Origin: Enterovibrio norvegicus DSM 15893
GTDB taxonomy: Bacteria; Pseudomonadota; Gammaproteobacteria; Enterobacterales; Vibrionaceae
Length of the DNA: 50,117 nucleotides
Assembly: GCF_900115495.1 (NCBI RefSeq)
Contig: NZ_FOWR01000037.1
Coordinates: forward strand, 1-50,117
Direction of reading: 5' to 3'
Below are positions 8,847-16,439 of the stretch, piece by piece. Each line of letters opens with the position of its first letter. Position 1 is the first letter of the stretch. The notes beneath the pieces were generated by a model. It did no database searches and was not told the DNA's origin. It saw only the letters and a program-made list of their open reading frames with translations. The position numbers and the translations under genes are program-made.

Positions 8847-10025
8847 TTAGTGCTCAACAAACGTGCTGGAGTGTTTTTGTAGGTACTTGAGTACCAGCGA
8901 TTGGGTGGCTTGGTCGAAATTCACAAAGCCCATCATGCCGTCAAACATACCCGGCCACGTATTGGCATCAAAGTGTGCTTCATCTGGCTGGGTGTGACAC
9001 AAGCTACAGTTGGTTTGATACGCTTGTTTTGCTTCTGTCCATACAGGATCGATGTTGTCGAGGAAGTCAGCTTTCTTCGCCCAAAGGTCGACTTCAACAC
9101 GCTGCCACGTCAGGCCCGTCAGATCGTCTTCTTTGGTTTCGAAGGTTCTGATGTCGGTATTGCTTTGCGCCACGGCTTTCGACAAGGCTGCTGATGGAAT
9201 GTTGAGACCGAAGTCTTCATAAATCACGCGGCCAAAGCCTTTCAGTTTACGCCACCCCGTCAGTGACACCCTGACCGCCGCGTCGCTGTCTTCAAGCACA
9301 GTCACCATAGATGCAGGTTCAAGCACACCACCGTCATCTTTGAGTTCTTGATCAACGTACAGCTCAAGGAAGTTTACGCTGTAAATTGGCTTGTCTTTTT
9401 TGTAGCTGGTGCTGTGAGACATCGAAATGAGTTTGCCCAACATGCCGCCCGTGGAATCCATTTCAGCAGGCAGCTCGTGCGCAATCCCTTTGTGACAGTC
9501 AATACAGCTTTGATCACGCTCTGCCGCTTGCGCCATTTGCAAACGCGCAGCAGGACGCATGTTTTCTATCTGCATGCTTTCGTACTTGTGGCACGCCTTA
9601 CATTCGGCAGAGCCGTTGGCGGTGAATCGCGCCCATTCGTGCTGTGCGAGCTCTAGACGCTTATCGAGGAATTTCTCACGCGTACCAATCATGCCGAAAA
9701 TCTGCGCATACACTTCTTTACTCGCCTGCATTTTCCGCGCAATTTTGTCCGTCCAGTTGTGAGGCACGTGACAATCGGGGCAAGTTGCTCGCACACCCGA
9801 GGTGTTTGACCAATGCACAGTATGCTGGAGTTCTGGATACACGTTGTCACGCATAGAGTGACAACTGATACAAAACTTCTCGGTGTTGGTGACTTCTAAT
9901 GCGGTGTTAAAGCCACCCCAAAAAATCACCCCAGCAATAAACCCACCAAGGGTCAGGGTGCCAAGACTGATTTTGGTTGCTGGGCGTTTTAACGTCGCCC
10001 AAAGTTTTAGTACAAATTCTTTCAT
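8847..10025 (-). CDS. torC: Pentahaem c-type cytochrome TorC
   Basis: TorC carries electrons from membrane menaquinol to TorA. The 392-residue protein has one N-terminal membrane anchor (about 18-38), then four haem-binding CxxCH motifs of the NapC/NirT domain at C52, C82, C142 and C174. A fifth CSLCH motif at C340 lies in the C-terminal domain that is specific to TorC and contacts TorA. Five haems plus the adjacent torA separate it from tetrahaem NapC/NirT. The stop at 8847 is 13 bases before the torA start, so the two genes are one operon. The start at 10025 has only a weak ribosome site (GAAGAG). Confidence 0.95.
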   Translation of the reverse strand: MKEFVLKLWATLKRPATKISLGTLTLGGFIAGVIFWGGFNTALEVTNTEKFCISCHSMRDNVYPELQHTVHWSNTSGVRATCPDCHVPHNWTDKIARKMQASKEVYAQIFGMIGTREKFLDKRLELAQHEWARFTANGSAECKACHKYESMQIENMRPAARLQMAQAAERDQSCIDCHKGIAHELPAEMDSTGGMLGKLISMSHSTSYKKDKPIYSVNFLELYVDQELKDDGGVLEPASMVTVLEDSDAAVRVSLTGWRKLKGFGRVIYEDFGLNIPSAALSKAVAQSNTDIRTFETKEDDLTGLTWQRVEVDLWAKKADFLDNIDPVWTEAKQAYQTNCSLCHTQPDEAHFDANTWPGMFDGMMGFVNFDQATQSLVLKYLQKHSSTFVEH

Positions 10026-10067
10026 GGTTATCTGCTCTTCATCATTTCTCAGGAGGTGTCACTCGTG

Positions 10068-10247
10068 TTAGCCGTGCCCTGGGGGGCCGAAAAAGAACAC
10101 CTGACTCATCCAAATGGCGAAGCCATAACCACCGATTAGCATCACGCTCAAAATAGGGAATAGGAAGACGGCAATAAAGAAAAATGCACGCCATTCATAA
10201 CTCCGCTTTTCGGGTTCTTGAACGATATCTGATTCATGTTGATCCAT
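10068..10247 (-). CDS. torE: TorE/NapE-like small membrane protein
   Basis: This 59-residue gene sits 42 bases upstream of torC. The product has a charged N-terminus (MDQHESDIVQEPEKR), a YEWRAF motif, and one hydrophobic segment (about 22-49) rich in Phe, Ile and Leu, then ends GPPGHG. This length, topology and position match TorE of torECAD operons and the related NapE. Its exact biochemical role is not settled in the family; it is thought to assist membrane electron transfer. GAGGGACAACGTC stands before the ATG. It is the first gene of the torECA operon. No clear TorR boxes were recognised in the roughly 215 bp upstream. Confidence 0.85.
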   Translation of the reverse strand: MDQHESDIVQEPEKRSYEWRAFFFIAVFLFPILSVMLIGGYGFAIWMSQVFFFGPPGHG

Positions 10248-10434
10248 GACGTTGTCCCTCTATCTCGGTATCAATGACCGAGTCGCTTCCAGAATTAAAA
10301 TTATGTTCAACACTAGTCTAGAAGACGGTACGCAAAAACGTGTCTCTTTATTGATGCAGATAGGAATGTAAAGTCATGGATAACAGTACAGTACGAGTTG
10401 GGGGGAATGCAGTGAATTAGCGGGAAATGTATGA

Positions 10435-10455
10435 ATGGGGACAAGGTGTCCCCAT
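10435..10455. terminator. Stem-loop after the chemoreceptor gene, possible terminator
   Basis: ATGGGGACA and TGTCCCCAT form a perfect 9-bp stem with an AGG loop, 8 bases past the stop codon at 10464. No T-run follows on the minus strand, so terminator function is uncertain. It could instead protect the 3' end or act with Rho. Confidence 0.45.
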
Positions 10456-10463
10456 GTCTAACT

Positions 10464-12179
10464 TTACTGACCCGTTGATACTTTGAGGACTGCGGCTAAC
10501 TCGTCCAGCAGCTTCTGTGTATCATCAGAGAGGCGGTTAATTTCGTTGGTTGACTCTGATGAGCGAGATGCCAATTGACGCACTTCATCTGCCACCACCG
10601 CAAACCCTCGACCATGCTCACCTGCACGTGCTGCTTCTATCGCCGCGTTCAGTGCCAGTAAGTTGGTTTGCTCTGAAATACCGTCGATCACTTTTGCGAT
10701 GTTGGAAATCTCAGAACTCGAGTTTGCTACGCCATCCATGATTTCACTCATGCCTTCACGCTGCTGCACTTGCGCGGTAACGTCTTTCACAAAGGCGGTG
10801 TACATGGTTTTGCCATCCACTTCGACCTTGGATAATGACAGCAAGCCATAAGCAAGCTTTCCGTCCTTGCGGTGAACGGGCACTTCGCGGCTTGAGCCAA
10901 CGATTTTATCCTGCCCTGTCGTTCGGTTAGCGTTGACATAGCTGTCGTGATTGGATTGAATTTCCGGCGGCACCAGCATTTTGATGTTTTGGCCCACCAC
11001 TTCAGAAGGTTCATACCCCCAAAGCTGTTGCGCAGCCGGGTTGAAGAAGGTCACGATGTTGTTTTCATCAATGGTGACAACCGCATCCAATGCCTGTGAC
11101 AAGGTTTGGTTGATCGCTTCTTGCGCCATGCGTTGCTCGGTAATATCACGCACAAACGCGGTGTAACCAATGTTGCCGCCAATGTCGACTTTCGACAGCG
11201 AGAAATTCACCCAAATACGTGATTTATCTTTACGCTGCATTTCCAATTCACGCGCTTGACCGACGATCTTGTTGTTACCCGTGCGGCGGTTCGCGTTCAC
11301 GAAATTATCGTGGTTTGATTGGAATTCATCCGGCACCAGCATTCGAACGTTGTTGCCCACCACCTCATCGCTACTGAAACCCCAAAGCTCTTCAGCGGCA
11401 GGGTTAAAGAAGGTCACGTTATTGTCTGCATCAATACTGACCACAGCATCGATTGCTTGTCGAAGCACTTGTTCATTTTCTTCACGCGCCAAACGCTCTT
11501 GAGTAATATCTCGCGCAAAAGCGGTGTAACCCACCTCATCACCCACTTCGATGCGAGAAAGTGACAAGTTCGCCCACAGCTTTTTGCCATCTTTTCGCTC
11601 AAGCTCTACATCACGGCTGGTGCCAACAATGACATCAACGCGCGAGTCACGGTTGGTGTTTACGTAGCTGTCGTGAACAGAGCGAATGTCTTTAGGCACA
11701 AGCATTTTGACATTCTGCCCAATGACTTCTTCCTTGCTGTAGCCCCAAAGCTCAACCGCGGCATCGTTCATATATGTCACGCAGTTTTTACCATCAATGG
11801 ACACAACGGCATTGACCGATTGGGACACCATTTGCTCAGAGCGCTCACGCGCGAGCACTTCAGCGGTTACATCGCGAATAAAGACAGACCAACCACTCCC
11901 ACCAGCAACATCAACTTTGTCGAGGGTTAAATCGCACCAAATTTTTTTGTTCGCATGATTCTGAAGTTCTGTGCGCGTGGTGCCTTCCTGCAAAGAGCCA
12001 AGCTGCAATGTGCTGATATCTTGTCCAATTTTGTCCTTTACAGAGCCGCCAAAAAAACGTTCCGCTGAGGCATTCATGTAGTTAATTCGATTTTTCTTGT
12101 CGGTATAAACAATCGCATCGGATGCTTTATCCAGAATTTGCTTGCTCACGCCATTTTTTTTGCTTCCAAACAATCCCAT
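10464..12179 (-). CDS. Cytoplasmic PAS-rich chemoreceptor with a very short signalling domain
   Basis: This 571-residue protein has four PAS domains (roughly 12-115, 125-240, 245-360 and 365-475). Each contains an A-V-V-S/T-I-D start, a LWGY/F motif, MLVP and an FxRDIT/FVKDVT end. A chemoreceptor hairpin follows with the conserved tip at about 500-541 ([20 protein letters not shown]). There is no transmembrane segment. The part after the PAS array is only about 95 residues, less than half a usual MCP signalling domain, and the C-terminus ends soon after the tip. No homologous continuation is visible past the stop, so it is probably naturally short rather than freshly truncated. Such proteins may couple to a minor Che system. 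Confidence 0.88.
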   Translation of the reverse strand: MGLFGSKKNGVSKQILDKASDAIVYTDKKNRINYMNASAERFFGGSVKDKIGQDISTLQLGSLQEGTTRTELQNHANKKIWCDLTLDKVDVAGGSGWSVFIRDVTAEVLARERSEQMVSQSVNAVVSIDGKNCVTYMNDAAVELWGYSKEEVIGQNVKMLVPKDIRSVHDSYVNTNRDSRVDVIVGTSRDVELERKDGKKLWANLSLSRIEVGDEVGYTAFARDITQERLAREENEQVLRQAIDAVVSIDADNNVTFFNPAAEELWGFSSDEVVGNNVRMLVPDEFQSNHDNFVNANRRTGNNKIVGQARELEMQRKDKSRIWVNFSLSKVDIGGNIGYTAFVRDITEQRMAQEAINQTLSQALDAVVTIDENNIVTFFNPAAQQLWGYEPSEVVGQNIKMLVPPEIQSNHDSYVNANRTTGQDKIVGSSREVPVHRKDGKLAYGLLSLSKVEVDGKTMYTAFVKDVTAQVQQREGMSEIMDGVANSSSEISNIAKVIDGISEQTNLLALNAAIEAARAGEHGRGFAVVADEVRQLASRSSESTNEINRLSDDTQKLLDELAAVLKVSTGQ

Positions 12180-12329
12180 ATCTCTAGACCTGCAATGAGT
12201 AAAAGGAACACTTATGCCATCGTTGTGACATTTGTATAAATAGTAGACAGGGATTTTAAGACCAACAAATATGATTTCTTAAAGGGATAGATGGGAAATA
12301 GATGAAGACATGACGTTCGTAATGGCGCA

Positions 12330-12595
12330 TCAACGAAAGAAAGCGCGATCCAGCATCAATCTCGTCTTTGACCGAGGTTTATCAATGCATTTTGGGTATG
12401 CAATGACATTTACACTGTAAACACTTGTCGAAAATTTAGCACCCTGCGCAGCAAGCCCAAGGTTTGGATTGAGCACGAGTTCAAGGACTCCTTTTTGGTA
12501 GTCATAATGTCTCCACAAGAGTCCATCAAGCACTTGGCCTTCTATCGCTCTTACCCTCATAACAAATCCGAGTTAAAGGTAAAGTCGTCATCATG
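12330..12595 (-). pseudogene. Remnant of P2-like phage tail protein X gene, with the end of the upstream gene
   Basis: The open frame at 12330-12560 begins MRVRAIEGQVLDGLLWRHY and continues to GVLELVLNPNLGLAAQG. This matches the start of P2 gpX (LysM-like tail protein: basic start, WRHYG, VLExNPGLA). After about residue 40 the similarity fades and the tail (VYSVNVIAYPK) is partly encoded by a parS2 sequence. Directly upstream, frame HDDDFTFNSDLL runs into a TGA that overlaps the ATG as ATGA, as expected for translationally coupled phage genes (inferred gpL end). No other structural phage genes flank it, so it is read as a decayed prophage fragment. Confidence 0.6.
12409..12421. other. parS2 centromere site 2
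   Basis: TTTACACTGTAAA matches the TTTACANTGTAAA consensus exactly. It lies inside the phage tail X remnant and encodes part of that frame's aberrant C-terminus. Confidence 0.85.
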
Positions 12596-12722
12596 AAATC
12601 ATTCACCCTTCGGGTTTTCGCAAGGTCCGCGAGAAACCTACCCTCGCCGGTGAGACATCTCGGGTAAAACTGCCTTATAAGACTTCAACCTCGTGGAGAA
12701 ACTGTCCCTGTATGTTAGAGAG

Positions 12723-13547
12723 TCAAGAGCATTCGCTGAGTTTTATCGTTGCCTCTCCGACCCGTTTGCTATCTAGGTCGAACACCAAATACCTCACTGA
12801 TACATAGTCACGAAAATGGGTTTTAAACTCCCTACAAACATCGTTCAATACACTCTCTCTATCAAAGTCATACTTCTCACCTTCCCTGAAAACATCATTG
12901 AACGTGTAAAGGTATTCAAGCACCAAGTACTCACCGACAATATCAAACCAAGTAAGCTCTTCATCAAATATAAACGGTAGCGTTTTTCTGGTTTCATCAG
13001 CGATATAAAATATTAATTTTTGTTGCTTGAGCTTCTCTATGAACTCTTCGAAGTGAACGTTAAATGACGCGTCATAAAATTCACCATTAATTGCCGCCAA
13101 CTTGTTTAACTTCTCTTCAGCATTATCGATGTCCTGTAAGCCAGCAATACACCTATCAACAGATATTTTATCTTCTTTTGATATACTCTTATTTCCGCTA
13201 GCACGTTCAATGAAATCAGTGTTAAAAATTGGCGCACAGATTTGAGTCATCAAGTTTTCAGCAAGTATTTGCATCTCTTCTTTGCTAAAAATTCTACGGT
13301 AAGTATTTGCTGTTCTCTCGCGAAAAGAGTCTGAAAAGGTACTGTTCACAAAATCTTCAATCACTGGTAGAAACTTTTTATCATCTTCTCCCTCAAAGAT
13401 TTTATTTGCCCAGATGTCTATTGATAGCGGTATGTTTCGGTCAACACTTATGTCCACAAACTGCCGATAAACATCCTTTTCTTCAGCGACTGCTGCCCAT
13501 GAAAGAAACGCAATAGCAGCAGTACCAATCCATGTTCTCATATTCAT
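12723..13547 (-). CDS. Exported protein of unknown function
   Basis: The product is 274 residues with a signal peptide (MNMRTWIGTAAIAFLSWAAVA, cleavage before EEKD). The mature part is acidic and mostly helical in appearance. A segment FSKEEMQILAENLMTQ recalls the helix pattern of DUF2059 proteins, but I cannot assign it firmly. The frame is open to 13616, but the ATG at 13547 is chosen because AAGGA lies 7 bases upstream and it gives a normal signal peptide. The gene is AT-richer than its neighbours and lies in a patch with a phage remnant, which suggests acquisition by transfer. No function is proposed. Confidence 0.65.
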   Translation of the reverse strand: MNMRTWIGTAAIAFLSWAAVAEEKDVYRQFVDISVDRNIPLSIDIWANKIFEGEDDKKFLPVIEDFVNSTFSDSFRERTANTYRRIFSKEEMQILAENLMTQICAPIFNTDFIERASGNKSISKEDKISVDRCIAGLQDIDNAEEKLNKLAAINGEFYDASFNVHFEEFIEKLKQQKLIFYIADETRKTLPFIFDEELTWFDIVGEYLVLEYLYTFNDVFREGEKYDFDRESVLNDVCREFKTHFRDYVSVRYLVFDLDSKRVGEATIKLSECS

Positions 13548-14009
13548 CGGCACATCCTTGCGCGTGGGGTTATTGCGGAAAGTCTTGTGGACCCAAGTTA
13601 TCAACGGCCCAGACATAAAGCTATGACAGTGACCATTTCGCCTTTTTTAATTGGTCACGGAAAACCAGCATCACATTCATGAAAAAGCTTTGCAGAGATG
13701 TTCATCTCATCCACACGCTAGCACTGTGGAGCTTTACAGTGAGGTCAGAAAAGCCATAAAGGAGTAACTGAACACTATCCGCCGAGGTCGATTTGATGAC
13801 GGTCGCGACCTGACTGTATTGCGGCATCGGTATGACTCAACGCCCGTGCAGTACAAATATCACCAGTGGTAAAGGCATGATGTCCTCTCTGTCGTGTGCA
13901 TTGCACTGTTGGCCGCAAGCGAAAAGAGTTCAGTGGTGAAAATCAGAGTTCCAGTGTGCATGCCCGCACGGTAGCGCGGGCAGTATTAAAGGAGATTAGG
14001 TGAAAAGGT
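13548..14009. other. Intergenic region with little recognisable content
   Basis: About 460 bp separate two minus-strand genes. A short plus-strand frame (13768-13869, then TAA) encodes an unusually protein-like peptide containing FDDGRDLTVLRHRYDSTPVQ but has no start codon; it may be a gene fragment. TGCCCGC and GCGGGCA near 13958-13980 can form a hairpin without a T-run. A parS2 half-site (TTTACAGTG) is seen near 13733 but does not match as a whole. Confidence 0.35.
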
Positions 14010-14999
14010 TCAGTTTGATAAACACATATCAGGTACGGGCCATGACACTACTTTTCTGTCTACGCCAGCGGAGTAGCCAACACCTTCTAGGTCTGTAGTG
14101 ACGTGCGAAACCCAGCCGTTATGAACTTGCTGAGTAACGTAAATCGTTGAGAGGTCTTTGGTAATGAAGCCAATATGGCCATCAACGGTACCAATAGACA
14201 AACAATCACCCACTTGACCGAATGACTCCACGCTAACATGAAGAGGCAACGCCTTGATGAAGTTTCCACGCTCATCCACTTGCACTAACTTATTACCTCT
14301 CATAAAAATAACGATGTCATCATGAAACTTCATCGCTCCAACAACCTTCTCACTCCTGTCGGTCATTGCAACATATCCATCAGACAGGATAACGCCATCG
14401 TCTAAGTCGATGACCTTATGGTTATTACCATCCTGTTGTAAGATATGTAGAAATTCTTTGGATTCAGAGAGAGCATGGTGAACCCGAAAGCCTCGCAACA
14501 AAGCTGGTATTTCTTTTTTCAGTTCAAAGCTCGGTAATTTGTAAATACGTACCGGACTACCTCTGGAGAAATTAATCATCGTGTTATCAAAAAAATGCCA
14601 CTCAGTGTAATAGGCTGATGTCCGGCCATCTTTCTCTGTAATAAACGTGTATTCTTCATTTTTCTTAATGAAGTTGAAAACAAATTTGTTTTTGTTGTCA
14701 CCAAATATGCTAATTACTTCATCGTTCTTTTCGTCCTTGATAAAAATAGAAAAATCATCGAAATCTCTACTTTCTAAAAGCTCTAGAGCTGATGACAACA
14801 CGAGGAGTTGGTCATAACCCTTGAAGTCATGAGCCGCATAGACACCATCGTCAACCCCCAACAAGTAAGCGATGCCAGCGTCCAATTTCTTTTCCCCTTT
14901 GACATCGAGTGTCATAGGCACCTGTTCGAACTTGTTGGACGAACAAGCAGACAGCAAAATGACAGACGTAACCAAAAAGAAAAATCGGAAACTTTTCAT
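14010..14999 (-). CDS. Lipoprotein with predicted beta-propeller repeats
   Basis: The 329-residue product starts with a lipoprotein signal and lipobox (FLVTSVILLSAC, Cys19), so it should be lipid-anchored and face the periplasm. The rest is beta-rich with repeated strand-turn patterns; near the C-terminus NGWVSHVTTDLEGVGYSAG followed by DRKVVSWPVPD looks like the last blade of a WD40-like propeller. I do not recognise the family and propose only a scaffold or binding role. It lies in the same AT-rich accessory patch as the exported protein at 12723-13547. The 296 bp upstream (15000-15295) hold no convincing gene. Confidence 0.7.
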   Translation of the reverse strand: MKSFRFFFLVTSVILLSACSSNKFEQVPMTLDVKGEKKLDAGIAYLLGVDDGVYAAHDFKGYDQLLVLSSALELLESRDFDDFSIFIKDEKNDEVISIFGDNKNKFVFNFIKKNEEYTFITEKDGRTSAYYTEWHFFDNTMINFSRGSPVRIYKLPSFELKKEIPALLRGFRVHHALSESKEFLHILQQDGNNHKVIDLDDGVILSDGYVAMTDRSEKVVGAMKFHDDIVIFMRGNKLVQVDERGNFIKALPLHVSVESFGQVGDCLSIGTVDGHIGFITKDLSTIYVTQQVHNGWVSHVTTDLEGVGYSAGVDRKVVSWPVPDMCLSN

Positions 15000-15295
15000 T
15001 TCATATCCTTATCTAATGAAACTATCCATAGGTGAGGTAATACGACTTCAACGCTAAGAAGTCCTGTTGTCACTCTCATAGAACCTCACTATCAAATCGC
15101 AGTGAAGCTCAGTAACCAACACCTCCCTGACATTCAGCGACAGAGAGTTCATCGGTCGGAGTTATGGCTTAAAGGAGGTTTTTTCTAGACTTAAGTGCTC
15201 TTGGAACACATATTAATTTGGCATGTTTATGAACTCACAGGGTATGCAAAGTCTAAATGGGGTAATGTCGGTTAGAAAAATTTTGTTCAATGAAA

Positions 15296-15661
15296 TCAGC
15301 TAATGCAAGACACTTCAATTTCTTGGCAAACAGCCGAAAATACAAAATCAGCAGAGCCTGCATGGAACCTGTATATCGGAAAACTAAGGTCTTTTAACGC
15401 ATTCGCCCCCTTTTCCCAAAGTACTTCACTTTGTTCGAGTTCATCCATCGAATGGATGAACTCGACACTAAAATCAAGGCACATCCATGGCGGTTCGTCA
15501 GTGAAGTCAGGTTGATAACTCATAGATAGAAGACCTATGAGTATCAGACTTTCAGTCTTATCAGGGTACCAACTGAACCCTATCTCGACGGTATTGGTTT
15601 CGATATCAATAGCAACCTGATAAACACAAGAACGCTTGAATCGCTCTACATCAAAATTCAT
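15296..15661 (-). CDS. Small acidic protein of unknown function
   Basis: The 121-residue product is acidic, has no signal peptide and carries aromatic-rich stretches (GFSWYPDKTES, DEPPWMCLDFSVEF). The size, acidity and lone position recall immunity-type small proteins, but no toxin gene is beside it and I do not assign that role. It has no strong ribosome site (TAGGTAAAG upstream). It sits between two lipoprotein genes in the accessory patch. It could be a real gene acquired with its neighbours; the function is unknown. Confidence 0.5.
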   Translation of the reverse strand: MNFDVERFKRSCVYQVAIDIETNTVEIGFSWYPDKTESLILIGLLSMSYQPDFTDEPPWMCLDFSVEFIHSMDELEQSEVLWEKGANALKDLSFPIYRFHAGSADFVFSAVCQEIEVSCIS

Positions 15662-15704
15662 ATGCTTTACCTAACATTGACATGATGGGTGCTACCCAGC
15701 CCCA

Positions 15705-15728
15705 TAAAAAACCTCCTAAAGGGAGTTG
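15705..15728 (-). terminator. Possible terminator downstream of the small lipoprotein gene
   Basis: On the minus strand AACTCC pairs with GGAGGTT (one bulge) and is followed by a T-run, 16 bases past the stop at 15744. Confidence 0.5.
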
Positions 15729-15743
15729 TGTGCGCGTAATAGG

Positions 15744-16169
15744 CTAAGCCGCACCTGGTACACTACGAACATCAAGATATCTCTTTCCTTGATAGTCCAT
15801 TGTGTTAAACACACCTAACAACTCTAGACCTTTTGTCCCACCGAATCGCCTCATAAAGCCCTGCAACTCTTGTTGGTTATCATGCATGAACACGCCTATG
15901 TTGGCGGGCTTATCACACAGCGGAATATTTATGAGGGCGAACTTGTCATAACCATCTTGAGCTGCCACCTTTGCCGCTCGATAGACATATTGAGAAACGG
16001 TGTGGGCTGCCATTTCGTCGCTCTCGGGTTTCCCCATCATTTTCAGTTCTTTACTCAAAGACCCTAGTGTTTTATTTGAGCATTGGTCTATTGAGTCGCT
16101 CTCTGACGTGCTGGCACAACCAACAACGACTAATACGAATCCAACCAAAATCAAGCGATACACACCCAT
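15744..16169 (-). CDS. Small lipoprotein of unknown function
   Basis: The 141-residue product has a short signal peptide and lipobox (VGFVLVVVGC, Cys18), so it is predicted to be lipid-modified. The mature domain is about 120 residues with one predicted disulfide-capable Cys pair (DQCSNK and IPLCDKP) and a C-terminal strand region (GVFNTMDYQGKRYLDVRS). No family is recognised. It faces away from the GH13 gene at 16440 and ends at a likely terminator. It belongs to the accessory patch and may be species-specific. Confidence 0.6.
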   Translation of the reverse strand: MGVYRLILVGFVLVVVGCASTSESDSIDQCSNKTLGSLSKELKMMGKPESDEMAAHTVSQYVYRAAKVAAQDGYDKFALINIPLCDKPANIGVFMHDNQQELQGFMRRFGGTKGLELLGVFNTMDYQGKRYLDVRSVPGAA

Positions 16170-16340
16170 AGTTACTCCATTATGTCGCGATAACAGGCAT
16201 CTCCCAGCCCAGATGTTCAGCTTAAGTGATTAACAGATGGTGTGCAAAGTAGGCTCCTCATGACGATTTAAATAAGTTTGGCTTGGCATACTTGAAGGAA
16301 AATATTTCCTTAAATATTAGAAGATTAAAAATGTGTGACA

Positions 16341-16353
16341 TTTACACTGTAAA
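16341..16353. other. parS2 centromere site 3
   Basis: TTTACACTGTAAA is an exact match to the ParB2 motif and lies in the divergent intergenic region between the small lipoprotein gene and the GH13 gene, about 86 bases before the GH13 start. Confidence 0.88.
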
Positions 16354-16439
16354 CCGAAAGTCCACATAATAAACCACCAATATGGTGCACTCTTGCGCTA
16401 CGCTATGATGGTTAACTCGCTATGAAATAAAGAAAAACA

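Noticed and set aside
8834-8860. Longer torA start overlapping torC
   Set aside because: It would put nine extra residues before the twin-arginine motif; the ATG at 8833 has a better ribosome site.
10248-10463. TorR or FNR boxes upstream of torECA
   Set aside because: No tandem CTGTTCATAT decamers and no TTGATnnnnATCAA palindrome were seen; only weak partial matches.
13725-13745. A seventh parS2 site (TTTACAGTGAGG)
   Set aside because: Only the left half matches; the right half fails at several positions.
15000-15295. Gene or regulatory RNA in the gap before the lipoprotein gene
   Set aside because: No frame, promoter pair or convincing hairpin with a T-run in a sensible place could be supported.
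12180-16439. Integron cassette array in the patch of unknown genes
   Set aside because: No attC-like paired core sites or integrase were found, and the genes share one strand only by proximity with long gaps.
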